Assembly (NCBI RefSeq): GCF_002209555.1
Contig: NZ_NJIF01000004.1
Location: 124,001-188,000 of the forward strand
DNA length: 64,000 nt
Reading direction: 5' to 3'
Origin: Achromobacter insolitus
Lineage (GTDB): Bacteria; Pseudomonadota; Gammaproteobacteria; Burkholderiales; Burkholderiaceae_B
Shown: positions 33,830 through 42,585 of the stretch, piece after piece
Layout: each line of letters begins with the position of its first letter
How positions within the stretch are numbered: position 1 is the first letter of the stretch
Notes under the pieces: model-generated
The model's database searches: none
Seen by the model: only the letters and a program-made list of their open reading frames with translations
Told to the model about the DNA's origin: nothing
Position numbers and translations under genes: made by a program

Positions 33830-34532
33830 GGGCGGGCTCCTCGATGACGATGGGGTCGGACGGCGCCGGATCGGCCGCGTCCGCTTGGCTCAATGCGCGC
33901 AGCGCTTCCAGCTGCCGCATCAAATGGGTATGCGCGAGCGCTTGCGCGGCATCGCTATCGCGCGCCTTCAGCGCTTCGAAAATGGCCAGGTGTTCGGCGC
34001 AGGACTCCTGGATGCGACCCGGCAGCGACAGGCTGCGGTGGCGCGACAGGCTCAGCACCTTGCGCAGGTTGCCGACCATGTCCGACAGCCACTGGTTGCC
34101 GGCCAGCGCCTGCACCGCTTCGTGGATCAAGTAATTGGTCTTGTAATAGGCATCGATGCGGCCGGCCTTGGCGTGACCCGCCAGCGCGGCATGCAACGGT
34201 TCCAGCTCGGCCAACTGCGCGTCACTGGCCTTGCGCGCGGCTTCGAAGGCGCAGCGCCCTTCCAGCATCGCCATCAACGGGAAGATGTCTTCCAGGTCCT
34301 GCGCGGAGAGTTCGTTGACGAAACAGCCGCGGCGCGGCTCCAGGCGTACCAGGCCTTCGGTGGCCAATACCTTGAGCGCCTCGCGCAAGGGGGTACGGGA
34401 TATGCCCAGCTCGCCCGCCAGGCGCAGTTCGTCGATCCATTCGCCATTGCGCAGGGAGCGCGCGTGGATCATGCCACGCAGGCGATCCGCGACTTCCAGG
34501 TACAGGGCTTGCCGGACGATGGGTAGGGTCAT
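33780..34532 (-). CDS. matR: GntR-family (FadR/FCD subfamily) regulator of the malonate cluster
   Basis: The 250-residue product has a winged helix-turn-helix (VADRLRGMIHARSLRNGEWI then LAGELGISRTPLREALKVLA, about 14-60) and an all-helical FCD ligand domain (about 80-220) with metal/ligand residues in YKTNYLIHEAVQAL and ESCAEHLAIFEALKARD. The last 25 residues are basic (RTRQSRTRARRTHA) and overlap the start of malonyl-CoA decarboxylase by 50 bp. It is the promoter-proximal gene, so the cluster is likely autoregulated. A perfect 16-bp palindrome lies 27 bp upstream. MatR of rhizobia is the closest functional precedent. Confidence 0.88.
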   Translation of the reverse strand: MTLPIVRQALYLEVADRLRGMIHARSLRNGEWIDELRLAGELGISRTPLREALKVLATEGLVRLEPRRGCFVNELSAQDLEDIFPLMAMLEGRCAFEAARKASDAQLAELEPLHAALAGHAKAGRIDAYYKTNYLIHEAVQALAGNQWLSDMVGNLRKVLSLSRHRSLSLPGRIQESCAEHLAIFEALKARDSDAAQALAHTHLMRQLEALRALSQADAADPAPSDPIVIEEPAHVRTRQSRTRARRTHA

Positions 34533-34558
34533 GGGTCAGCGGCCTGAACAGCGCCGTA

Positions 34559-34574
34559 ATTCATAATTATGAAT
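34559..34574. promoter_or_regulatory. candidate GntR/MatR operator
   Basis: ATTCATAATTATGAAT is a perfect 16-bp palindrome located 27 bp upstream of the GntR gene start. Its AT content is far above that of the surroundings. This is the size and symmetry expected for a dimeric FadR/FCD regulator, and no other gene start lies nearby. Confidence 0.6.
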
Positions 34575-34697
34575 AAGGCCATGATAGAACCGGATGAGGG
34601 GAAAGAAAACCCCTCCCGCCTCGGTAGCTACCCTATGAAAAGCGGACAAGCCCTGACGCTGCGCCCGCGTCGCGGGCTTTCTGCCCGACTGTCCGCG

Positions 34698-35468
34698 TCA
34701 GAAGTGCAGCACCCCGTCCACGGCGTGGCGGGTCAGCGAGCGGGCCCAGCGGCGCGCCGGCAGGCCGTACCGGGCCTCCACCACCTCGGCCCGGGCCAGC
34801 AGTTCAGCTGGGGTGATGGCCAGGCTCGGGCCGGAAAACGCCAGCACGATCTGATTGCCTGCCTCGACCTCGGGCAGCAGCACGATCCGGTCGTCGAAGG
34901 CCTTGGACAGATTGTCGATATTCTTGCCAAAGCTTTCATGACGCCCGAACAGGTTCACCGCCAGCACGCCAACCTCGCCCAGCACGCGGCGGCAGTCGCG
35001 GTAGAACTTTACGCTGTCGCGCACCGGCCCCTCGGCCGAGGCGTCGTACAGGTCGACCATCAGCACCGGGCAGTGTCCGGCATTGAGCGGATCGGCCACC
35101 CAGACGCCGGCGTCGGCGTGCTCGACGTCGAGCCGGTTGGACCCCGGCAGGCGGAAGAACATGTGGCAGGCGGCCGTTACCCGCGGATTCCATTCCACCG
35201 CCAGCAAGGGGCTGCGCGTGTGCTTTACGCAAAAACGCGCCAGCGAACCCGCGCCCAGCCCCAGCATGCCGATCGGCTCGTCCTTGGGCGGTTCCAGGAA
35301 CAGCAGCCAGGCCATCATCTGGGCGGTGTATTCAAGCACCAGTTCCGAAGGGTTCTTGATGCGCATCGCACCCTGGACCCATACGGTGTTGAAGTGCAGA
35401 TAGCGGACGCCGTCCACCTCGGACAGGGTGGGCTGATCCAGCTCGGAAGGAAAGTTCGATTTATGCAT
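34698..35468 (-). CDS. spermidine-synthase-like/methyltransferase-fold protein
   Basis: The 256-residue product has a Rossmann-type SAM-binding core: IGMLGLGAGSLARFCVKH near 67, the acidic strand end LLAVEWNPRVTAACHMFF near 90 and VLMVDLYDASAEGPVRDS near 135. It resembles the catalytic half of spermidine synthases but lacks the N-terminal beta-strand domain. It also lacks the DExxYHE segment and the DxxDP motif (VDLYDAS instead), so aminopropyl transfer is unlikely. It could be a methyltransferase or a degenerate paralogue. It stands alone, 55 bp from the acyl-CoA dehydrogenase pair upstream. Confidence 0.72.
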   Translation of the reverse strand: MHKSNFPSELDQPTLSEVDGVRYLHFNTVWVQGAMRIKNPSELVLEYTAQMMAWLLFLEPPKDEPIGMLGLGAGSLARFCVKHTRSPLLAVEWNPRVTAACHMFFRLPGSNRLDVEHADAGVWVADPLNAGHCPVLMVDLYDASAEGPVRDSVKFYRDCRRVLGEVGVLAVNLFGRHESFGKNIDNLSKAFDDRIVLLPEVEAGNQIVLAFSGPSLAITPAELLARAEVVEARYGLPARRWARSLTRHAVDGVLHF

Positions 35469-35523
35469 GGCGGGGATTGTAGGTCGGACGCCGTCTCCGC
35501 GTCAGGCTTCCCCCCATGTTGGA

Positions 35524-36564
35524 TCAGGCGGCCTTCCTCCCGTCCCCGCCCTCCCAGATGCGTTCAAGCAGTTCCGCGCGCGACACCTCCGCCTGCAATG
35601 CAGCCGCCAGGCGTAGCACGCGCTTGAGGTATAGATGCGCATCGCACTCCCAGGTGACACCCAGGGCCCCGTGGACCTGGATGGCGTTCTGCGCGGCGCG
35701 CCTGCCGGCCTCGACCGCCAGCAGGGGCGCAAACAGGCTGTCGCGGCCCGCCGACGCAGCGCCGGCGTCATGGGCGGCAACCGCCGCTACGCCCGCCAGC
35801 CGGGCGTCGTCCAGCGCCATCCAGTCTTCGGCCAGGCGATGCTTGATCGCCTGGTTGGCGCCGATGGCCCGATCGAACTGCCGGCGCTCTCGCGCGTGGA
35901 CGGCGGCCATGTCCAGCGCGGAGGACGACGCGCCCAGCAACTCCGCCGAGCGCAACAGCCGCAGCCGCGTGCGCAGCCGTTCCCAGGTTCCTGGCGCGAC
36001 CTCCAGGTCGACGCTATCCAACACCTCCGGCTGGACAACACGCGCTACCGGCATGGTGGGATCCAGCCCCGCCGCGCCCGGCGTGGGCGCATGCAGCTCC
36101 AGCCGCACAACGGCGTCGCCCACGCGATGCGCCGCCAGCGCCCGCACGCCTGCGCCCGCGCCTTCAATGAAGGCCGATCCATCAGGACGAATGGCGGCAT
36201 CGGCAAAATAGTCGTCGCCCGCCATGACGGCGCCGGCCCATTGCGCGGCCTGTCCCGCCGCCCCTGCGGCGCACAAGGTTGGCAACAGCACCATGTTGGC
36301 CGCCAGCGGCAGGCTCAGCAGGTGCCGCCCGGCGGCTTCGGCCACGATCCAGGCCTCGCGCATGCCCAGGCCCAGGCCGTCCTGGTCTGGCGGCGCGAGC
36401 AAGGCGGGCCAGCCCTGGCCGGCGATTTCCCGCCATTGCGCGAGGCGCGCTTCAAAGGGTTTGCCGGCGGCGGCGCGAGCCACGCCCAGCGGATGGCGAT
36501 CGGCCAGAAAACGCCGCGCCGCGTCCTCCAGCATGCGCTGGTCTTCGGTCGGATGCAGATCCAT
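35524..36564 (-). CDS. acyl-CoA dehydrogenase, small subunit of a pair (IclR-side module)
   Basis: The 346-residue product begins MDLHPTEDQRMLEDAARRFL, the N-terminal helical domain of acyl-CoA dehydrogenases, and ends with RAAQNAIQVHGALGVTWECD, HLYLKRVLRL, the C-terminal FAD-contact segment. It is shorter than a full dehydrogenase (about 380-400) and diverged in the middle beta-domain, like small subunits of heteromeric dehydrogenases such as PimD. The ATG at 36564 lies 5 bp beyond the large-subunit stop. An upstream in-frame extension (to 36777) would run into the large-subunit gene and lacks family sequence. Confidence 0.85.
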   Translation of the reverse strand: MDLHPTEDQRMLEDAARRFLADRHPLGVARAAAGKPFEARLAQWREIAGQGWPALLAPPDQDGLGLGMREAWIVAEAAGRHLLSLPLAANMVLLPTLCAAGAAGQAAQWAGAVMAGDDYFADAAIRPDGSAFIEGAGAGVRALAAHRVGDAVVRLELHAPTPGAAGLDPTMPVARVVQPEVLDSVDLEVAPGTWERLRTRLRLLRSAELLGASSSALDMAAVHARERRQFDRAIGANQAIKHRLAEDWMALDDARLAGVAAVAAHDAGAASAGRDSLFAPLLAVEAGRRAAQNAIQVHGALGVTWECDAHLYLKRVLRLAAALQAEVSRAELLERIWEGGDGRKAA

Positions 36565-36569
36565 GAGGT

Positions 36570-37757
36570 TCAAGCCTTGGGCAGGCCGAGCATTTGCTCG
36601 GCGATGATGTTGCGCTGAATTTCCGACGTGCCGGCCAGGATGGTTTCGGCTCGCGACCACAGATAGGCGTGCGTCAACTCGGCGGTTCGGGCGTCGGGCG
36701 CCCCATCCGCCAGGCAGGCGTCCTCGCCCAGCAGTTGCAGCGACAGCTCCAGCAGGCGTTGATGCGCTTCGCTCCAATGGATCTTGGTGGACGAGCCCTC
36801 GGGCCCTGGCGGATCGCCGCGCATCGCGCCGGCCAGCGCGCGCTGGGACTTCAGGGCCAGTACGTGGCTATCGGCCGCCAGCCGCGCCCATTGATGGCGT
36901 ACCGTGGCCGAAGACGCAGGCACGTGGCCGTAGGCGTCGGCGCGCAGCGCCAGCTCGCGCACCTGATTCAGTTCCTGCGCGAACCGAACCAGCCGCGGGA
37001 TGAAATAGGTGCCGCGCTCGAAGCTGGCCGCGGCCATGGCGATCTTCCATCCCTGGTTCGGCTCGCCCAGCAACCCGTCCTGCGGCACGAAGACGTCCTC
37101 GAAAAACACCTCGCAGAATTCGGCCTCTCCCGTGATCTGCCGGATGGGTTCGACCCGCACGCCGGGACTGCGCATGTCGACCAGCAGAAAGCTCAGACCC
37201 TTATGTTTGGGCGCCTGCGCATCGGTGCGCGCCAGCACGAAGCACCACTGGGCGCGGTCGGCGAACGAGGTCCAGATCTTGTGGCCGTGCAAGCGATAGC
37301 CGCCCGGCGCTGGCTGTGCCCGCGTGCGCACTGACGCCAGGTCGGAGCCCGCGCCCGGCTCCGAATAGCCCTGGCACCATACCTCGCGGTTGGACAGGAT
37401 GCCCGGCAGGAAGCGGCGCTTCTGCGCCTCGGTGCCGAAATGCAGCAAGGTCGGCGCCAGGATGCCATGGCCGATCAGGTTCACGCCCAGTGGCGCGCCA
37501 CAGCGCGCGTGCTCTTCGTGAAACACCGCCTGCCGCGACAGAGGCAAAGCGCGGCCACCATGTTCCTTGGGCCAGCCCAGCCCGGACCAGCCATTGGCAC
37601 ACAGGGTGTCTTCCCATGCGCGGCGGAAATCCAGGTTGCGCGGATCGGCCCCGCCCGGCCAGTCCTGCGCGAAACGGGCGTAGGCCGATTCCAGCCAGCC
37701 GCGCAGGTCCAGGCGGAATGCCTGGTCTTCCCGCGCGTCGCTTTCCAACTGCGTCAT
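36570..37757 (-). CDS. acyl-CoA dehydrogenase, large subunit of a pair (IclR-side module)
   Basis: This 395-residue flavoprotein contains WCQGYSEPGAGSDLASVRTR and GYRLHGHKIWTSFADRAQWC (FAD and substrate contacts, about 130-170), then GEAEFCEVFFEDVFVPQDGL near 210 and the C-terminal SRAETILAGTSEIQRNIIAE near 370. In classical medium-chain enzymes the catalytic Glu directly precedes this Gly-Thr; here the residue is Ala, so the base must come from elsewhere or from the partner chain. The gene is 4 bp from the Bug gene and 5 bp from its partner, pointing to a heteromer on a dicarboxyl, branched or cyclic acyl-CoA. Confidence 0.87.
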   Translation of the reverse strand: MTQLESDAREDQAFRLDLRGWLESAYARFAQDWPGGADPRNLDFRRAWEDTLCANGWSGLGWPKEHGGRALPLSRQAVFHEEHARCGAPLGVNLIGHGILAPTLLHFGTEAQKRRFLPGILSNREVWCQGYSEPGAGSDLASVRTRAQPAPGGYRLHGHKIWTSFADRAQWCFVLARTDAQAPKHKGLSFLLVDMRSPGVRVEPIRQITGEAEFCEVFFEDVFVPQDGLLGEPNQGWKIAMAAASFERGTYFIPRLVRFAQELNQVRELALRADAYGHVPASSATVRHQWARLAADSHVLALKSQRALAGAMRGDPPGPEGSSTKIHWSEAHQRLLELSLQLLGEDACLADGAPDARTAELTHAYLWSRAETILAGTSEIQRNIIAEQMLGLPKA

Positions 37758-37761
37758 GCTG

Positions 37762-38730
37762 CTACTCCAGGCGGATGTTCGAATCGCGCGCGACCTTGGC
37801 CCAGGTGCTCACGTCCTGGCGGATGAAGGCGGCGAAAGTCTTGGGATCGCTGCCGATGATGTCCAGTCCCAGGCCCGTGAACTGCGCCTTGACGTCGGGC
37901 TGCTGCAGGATCTGCGCCAGGTTGCTGTAGATCTTGTCCACCACGGGTTGTGGCGTGCGCGCCGGGGCCACCAGGCCCAGCCAGGGCATGGCCGAATAGC
38001 CTGGCAGGCCCGAAGCCGCCACGGTCGGCAGGTCCGGCACCGAAGCCGAGGGCTGGGCGGTGGTCACCGCCAGCACGCGCAGCTTGCCGTCCTTGACGAA
38101 GGGACCGGATGACGCCCAGGCGTCGAACATGACCTGCAGGCGGCCCGCTACCAGGTCGTTGAGCGCCGGGGCGCTACCCTTGTAGGGGATGTGCGTCATC
38201 TGCACGCCCGCCATGCTGTTAAAGAGTTCTGCCTCCAAGTGGGTCGAGCTGCCCGTGCCAACGGAGCCGTAGCTGACCTTGCCCGGATTGGCCTTCAGGT
38301 AGGCGATCAGCTCGCCCACGTTCTTGGCTGGCACCGACGGATGCACCTCCAGCACATGCACTACCGAGGCCACCTGGCTGATGGGAGCAAAGTCCTTGAT
38401 GGGGTCGTAGTTCACCTTGGCATAGATGCTGGGCGCGATGCCCAGCGACGAGGCCGCCATCAGCAAGGTATAGCCGTCGGGCTCGGCGCGCGACACGTAG
38501 TCGGACGCAATCATGGTGCCCCCGCCCGGCTTGTTCTCTACGATCACGGGCTGGCCCAGCTTGCCGCTCAGCTTTTCCGCCAGCAGGCGGCTCATGATGT
38601 CGGTCGCGCCGCCTGGCGAGAACGGCACCACGATGCGTATCGGGCGGCTCGGGTAGTTGTCCTGGGCCATGGACGTGCCCGTGACGCCGATGCAAGCCAG
38701 CGCAACGCCGGCCAATAGTCTCTTCATCAT
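37762..38730 (-). CDS. Bug-type tripartite tricarboxylate transporter binding protein (IclR-side module)
   Basis: The 322-residue precursor starts MMKRLLAGVALACIGVTGTS (cleavage near SMA-Q), then shows YPSRPIRIVVPFSPGGATDI and VENKPGGGTMIASDYVSRAE, the two Bug ligand loops. The ATG at 38730 has GGAGGAG upstream; a longer frame to 38913 is not family-like and overlaps the synthetase gene. It sits between an acyl-CoA synthetase (38 bp) and an acyl-CoA dehydrogenase (4 bp), so its ligand is probably the acid this module degrades. No TctAB membrane genes are present. Confidence 0.9.
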   Translation of the reverse strand: MMKRLLAGVALACIGVTGTSMAQDNYPSRPIRIVVPFSPGGATDIMSRLLAEKLSGKLGQPVIVENKPGGGTMIASDYVSRAEPDGYTLLMAASSLGIAPSIYAKVNYDPIKDFAPISQVASVVHVLEVHPSVPAKNVGELIAYLKANPGKVSYGSVGTGSSTHLEAELFNSMAGVQMTHIPYKGSAPALNDLVAGRLQVMFDAWASSGPFVKDGKLRVLAVTTAQPSASVPDLPTVAASGLPGYSAMPWLGLVAPARTPQPVVDKIYSNLAQILQQPDVKAQFTGLGLDIIGSDPKTFAAFIRQDVSTWAKVARDSNIRLE

Positions 38731-38768
38731 GCTTGTCTCCTCCTGGGATTGCATTGCGCGCTTTGGCG

Positions 38769-40853
38769 CTACGGGGTTGCGGGCAGGATCAGCGCGTCCA
38801 ACACCGCAACGCCCTGTCCTTCCTCTTTGATCAGCAAGGGATTGACTTCGATTTCCGCCACATGCGCGGGCGCGGCGAGCAGCGCATTGCCCACGGCCAC
38901 GATGCTTCGGCATGCCGCGGCCACGTCGGCCCGCGGTTTTCCGCGGTAGCCGTCCAGCAGCGCGAACGCCTTCAGTTCGCGCAGCATCTGCAGCGCAATG
39001 TCCTCGTCCACCGGCAGCAGGCGGTGGCTGGTGTCCTGATACAGCTCGGTCAGCACGCCGCCCAGACCCACGGTCAATACGGGGCCGAAGACCGGATCAC
39101 GCGTGGCGCCGACAATGATCTCGACCACGCCGCGTTCCATCTTCTGCACCATCACGCCGTCTATGCGCGCCTGCGGCTGCGCCGCGGCGGCAGCCCGAGC
39201 CACTTCGCCGCTGGCGCGGCGCACGGCCTCATCATCGGCCAGGTTCAGCGCGACCCCGCCCGCTTCGGTCTTGTGCGCAATGTCCGCGCTCAGGACTTTC
39301 AAGGCCACCGGGTACCCGGCCGCCCGCGCCTGCGCCACGGCCTCGTCCGCGCTGGCTGCGGCGCTGACCCGCGCCTGCGGCAAGCCAAAGGCAGCGACAT
39401 ACTCGCGGGCGTCGGCCTCGTTGCATGGCAACGCCGGTACCACGGCCTTGGCCAGTTCAGGCGCCGCTGCAATACGCTTGGCGCCACGCGCCTCGCACCA
39501 CAAGAGATAAGGCGCCAATGCCGCCACCGCGAGGCCCAGGTCTTCGAACACGGCGACCTCGGCTTCGCGCAGGGCAGCGCGGCTCTGCGCCAGGCCGGTA
39601 TCGATGGCGATGAATAGCCGCCGGTGTCGGCGCGACACGTCCGTCAGCGCGTCGGCCATGCGGTCCAGCATGTACCCCGGCGCATAGACAACCACTGCGT
39701 CGATCGCATCGGTCGTTGCCAGCGCTTCGAGCACTGTGTGCACAAAAGCCGGATCGTTCACCACATTGCCGGTCACGTCCACCGGGTTGCCGACCATGCC
39801 GTAGTCGGGGATGCCGCCGCGCAACACCGCCTGCAGATCGGGCGGCAGATCGGGCAGATCCAAGCCCGCGCCGATGAACTTGTCAGCGAGGATCGCGCCC
39901 AGCGCGCCAGACATGGTCAGCACGGCGACGCGCTTGCCCGCCGTGCGATGACGCAGCGTCGCCAGGCTGGCCAGGTGCGCCATCTGCGCGAAATCGGTAG
40001 CCTCGATCACGTTCAATTGGCGAAAGGCCGCGCCGTATACGCGCCGGTCTCCGGCCAGCGCCGAGGTGTGCGATTGCACCGCCTGCGCCCCCTTGTCGGT
40101 GGTACCGGCTTTCAGCGCGATCAGCAGCTTGCCCTGGCGTTCCAGTTCGCGGCAGGCCCGCTTGAAGCGTTCGCCATCGCGCAGCTGCTCGATGTAGCCC
40201 AGCACGATTTCGGTCTGTGGATCGGCCGCCAGGTATTCCAGGTACTGGGAGAAGTCCAGGCAGGCTTCGTTGCCCGTATTGATGAAATGCGAGAACGGCA
40301 GGTCCAGCCGGCGCGCAATCGCATACACCGCCGCGCAGACATTGCCGCTTTGTGTCAGCAGGCTGACCTTGCCCGGCCCCGTCTGCGCCGGCGCGGTCTT
40401 GAAGACCGAGGCAAACGCCGTGTAGGCCTGCGTGTTCAGGTTGGCGAACCCCATGCAGTTGGGGCCGGCCACGGCCATGCCGCTTTCGGCGGCAAATGCC
40501 TCCAGCTCTTGCTGCAGGCGAGCGCCCTCGCCTCCCGCTTCGGCAAAACCTGCGGCATAGACGATGGCGGCCCGCACACCGCGCGCATGGCAGCGGCGCA
40601 GCATGGGCGTGACGTCCGCGGCAGCGATGGCGAGCACTGCCAGGTCCACCGGCTCGGGCACCGATTCGATGTCAGGCCAGCAACGGCGGCCGAACACTTC
40701 CTGGTATTTCGGATTCACCGGATAGATGCCGCCCGGGTAGCCGTAGCGCGTCAGCAAGTCCAGCGGCATGCCGCCGATGCGACCAGCATTGGCGCTGGCG
40801 CCGATCATCGCGATGGAACGCGGGTTGAGCAAGGGGTCCAGAAATGCAGTCAT
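38769..40853 (-). CDS. ADP-forming acyl-CoA synthetase (acetate--CoA ligase family)
   Basis: The 694-residue protein is of the ADP-forming NDP-CoA ligase type. Its N-terminal CoA-binding domain begins FLDPLLNPRSIAMIGASANA, followed by VAGPNCMGFANLNTQAYTAF and SLLTQSGNVCAAVYAIARRL. The C-terminal ATP-grasp domain covers about 470-694, with AAGYPVALKVLSADIAHKTE, GVALNLADDEAVRRASGEVA and EIEVNPLLIKEEGQGVAVLD. The phosphohistidine intermediate is expected in the CoA-ligase region. It would activate the acid taken up for this module. Its ATG overlaps the preceding enoyl-CoA hydratase stop by 4 bp. Confidence 0.87.
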   Translation of the reverse strand: MTAFLDPLLNPRSIAMIGASANAGRIGGMPLDLLTRYGYPGGIYPVNPKYQEVFGRRCWPDIESVPEPVDLAVLAIAAADVTPMLRRCHARGVRAAIVYAAGFAEAGGEGARLQQELEAFAAESGMAVAGPNCMGFANLNTQAYTAFASVFKTAPAQTGPGKVSLLTQSGNVCAAVYAIARRLDLPFSHFINTGNEACLDFSQYLEYLAADPQTEIVLGYIEQLRDGERFKRACRELERQGKLLIALKAGTTDKGAQAVQSHTSALAGDRRVYGAAFRQLNVIEATDFAQMAHLASLATLRHRTAGKRVAVLTMSGALGAILADKFIGAGLDLPDLPPDLQAVLRGGIPDYGMVGNPVDVTGNVVNDPAFVHTVLEALATTDAIDAVVVYAPGYMLDRMADALTDVSRRHRRLFIAIDTGLAQSRAALREAEVAVFEDLGLAVAALAPYLLWCEARGAKRIAAAPELAKAVVPALPCNEADAREYVAAFGLPQARVSAAASADEAVAQARAAGYPVALKVLSADIAHKTEAGGVALNLADDEAVRRASGEVARAAAAAQPQARIDGVMVQKMERGVVEIIVGATRDPVFGPVLTVGLGGVLTELYQDTSHRLLPVDEDIALQMLRELKAFALLDGYRGKPRADVAAACRSIVAVGNALLAAPAHVAEIEVNPLLIKEEGQGVAVLDALILPATP

Positions 40854-41701
40854 GCCGCGTCGCCCCTCTTGCCACCGGCCTGCCCTGGCGCGGACGACGC
40901 GCCCTCAGGCAGTTGCTTGTTGCGCTGGATGGCCTGGGCCAGCCCGCGTTCGCGCACCGCCTGGAACTCTTCGCTCAGATGCGACAGCTGGTGCGTATCG
41001 AAATGCGCCGACAAGGCGGTGCGGAAACCCTGCGCATCAGCCGTGCGGTTCAACGAGCGCTTGATGAGACGCAGGCCAAAAGGCGGCGCCTGCGCAATGC
41101 GTTGCGCCAGCGCCAGGGTGGCGGCGTCCAGCTCGGCTTCGGGCACCACGCGGTTCACCATGCCGATGCGCAGCGCTTCCTGCGCGTCCACCTTTTCACC
41201 GGTGTAGAGCATTTCCTTCGCCTTGCGCAGCCCCATGACCCAGGGATGGATCAACACTTCGGTGGCCGCCGCGGCCAGGGTGTGGCCCACCGGATCGGAA
41301 AAGTACGCGGTGTCGGAGCACACCACCAGATCGCACATGTTGGCAATCATGAATCCGCCTGCCACGCAGGCGCCCTGCACCTGGGCCACCGTCGGCTTGG
41401 AAAAGTCCCAGATGCGCAGGCAGTAGCCGTAATAGCGACGCGACTCGTACTCCCAGCGTTCCTCCACGGTGAAATCGGCGCGCTTGGCCTGCGCTTCCTT
41501 CAGATCGTGGCCAGCGGAAAAGTGCGCGCCGCGCCCCGCCAGCACAACGACCCGTACTGAATCATCCTGTTCGGCGCGCGTCAGGGCGTCGTCCAGTTCG
41601 TCCAGCATCTGCTGGCTTTGGGCGTTGCGCGCGGATTCACGCGCCAGGCTGATGCGGCATACCGAGTCGTGCCGCTCGACGGCCAGGGTGGCGTATTCCA
41701 T
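40850..41701 (-). CDS. enoyl-CoA hydratase/isomerase family protein (IclR-side module)
   Basis: The 283-residue crotonase-fold product starts MEYATLAVERHDSVCRISLA and has the oxyanion loops AGRGAHFSAGHDLKEAQAKR near 60 and VQGACVAGGFMIANMCDLVV near 115. The catalytic position near 140-150 reads FSDPVGHTLAAAATEVLIHP, without the usual hydratase Glu, so it may act as another crotonase-type enzyme. GAGGAG precedes the ATG at 41701. It is the first gene of the minus-strand module and is divergent from the IclR gene across 112 bp, which contains AT-rich sequence suitable for control. Confidence 0.85.
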   Translation of the reverse strand: MEYATLAVERHDSVCRISLARESARNAQSQQMLDELDDALTRAEQDDSVRVVVLAGRGAHFSAGHDLKEAQAKRADFTVEERWEYESRRYYGYCLRIWDFSKPTVAQVQGACVAGGFMIANMCDLVVCSDTAYFSDPVGHTLAAAATEVLIHPWVMGLRKAKEMLYTGEKVDAQEALRIGMVNRVVPEAELDAATLALAQRIAQAPPFGLRLIKRSLNRTADAQGFRTALSAHFDTHQLSHLSEEFQAVRERGLAQAIQRNKQLPEGASSAPGQAGGKRGDAA

Positions 41702-41813
41702 GGTCTCCTCGTCTTTGTTCTGCCGCGCCGCGAAAAGCGGCACGGTCGACTGGATTGAATTAACGCACCCATAATCCTAAAATACAAAATATTCGACGAC
41801 TATTTCCCACATT

Positions 41814-42584
41814 ATGAACAACAGCAGTCCTACCGGCGGTACCCAAAGCATGCGGCGCGCACTAGGCCTGTTACGCGTGCTGGCGCAGCACCAGGAAGAA
41901 GGGATAGACCTGCAAGGCGTCATGGCCGAAGCCGGGCTGGAACGTTCAACCGCACACCGGCTGCTCAGCTGCCTGCTGGAAGAACAGTTCGCCGAACGCG
42001 ACGCCAAGACCCGGCGCTACCGCCTCGGCGTGGATTCCATGCAATTGGGATTCGCGGCGCTGCGGCGCACGCCGCTGCTGGATGCGCTGCGCCCGTTCGC
42101 GCAGAAGCTTGCGCGCCTGTCGGGCGACACCGTATTCCTCGTGATACGCCAAGGCGACTACGCCTTGTGCCTGCTGCGCGAGGCCGGCTCATTCCCTGTC
42201 AAAGTGTTCACCATCGACCAGGGAGAACGCAGGCTCCTGGGCGTGGGCGCGGGCGGATTGGCGCTGATGGCCACCCTGCCGGACGAGGAAATCGCCGCGC
42301 TCTATGCGCGGCATTCCGCCAGCTACGCGCAAATCGGCGCGTCCAGCGCCGCGCTGATGAAATCAGTCAGGCAAGCGCGCGCCGCGGGTTATTCGGAAAT
42401 CGTGGACACCATCACGCCCGGCGTCTCGGGCGTGGGCGCGGCGTTCCGGGTGTCGGAACTGACCTGGGTGGCGTTCAGCTTCGGCGCGATCAGCAGCCGG
42501 CTGGACGCGCCCCGGCGAGCGCAGATGGGCGCGCTGTTGCGAGCCGAATGCGAGGCATGGGCGCGGGACTACCTGGGAAAATGA
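41814..42584 (+). CDS. IclR-family transcriptional regulator
   Basis: The 256-residue protein has an N-terminal winged helix-turn-helix (SMRRALGLLRVLAQHQEEGI, then VMAEAGLERSTAHRLLSCLL, about 12-50) and a C-terminal IclR effector domain (about 75-250) with FLVIRQGDYALCLLREAGSF near 100 and GYSEIVDTITPGVSGVGAAF near 195. It is divergent from the enoyl-CoA hydratase and synthetase genes. The 112-bp intergenic region has an AT-rich stretch (about 41770-41805) but no clean palindrome by eye. Control of the 35.5-41.7 kb module, probably in response to an aromatic or dicarboxylic acid, is inferred. Confidence 0.88.
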   Translation: MNNSSPTGGTQSMRRALGLLRVLAQHQEEGIDLQGVMAEAGLERSTAHRLLSCLLEEQFAERDAKTRRYRLGVDSMQLGFAALRRTPLLDALRPFAQKLARLSGDTVFLVIRQGDYALCLLREAGSFPVKVFTIDQGERRLLGVGAGGLALMATLPDEEIAALYARHSASYAQIGASSAALMKSVRQARAAGYSEIVDTITPGVSGVGAAFRVSELTWVAFSFGAISSRLDAPRRAQMGALLRAECEAWARDYLGK

Positions 42585-42585
42585 T

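Noticed and set aside
34664..34683. Hairpin CCCGCG/CGCGGG followed by CTTTCTG
   Set aside because: The T-tract follows on the plus strand, where no gene needs termination; weak and short, so not annotated as a terminator.
34569..35627. Plus-strand open frame of about 350 codons across the spermidine-synthase-like gene
   Set aside because: Opposite a protein with a clear Rossmann core, and the frame contains no conserved motif.
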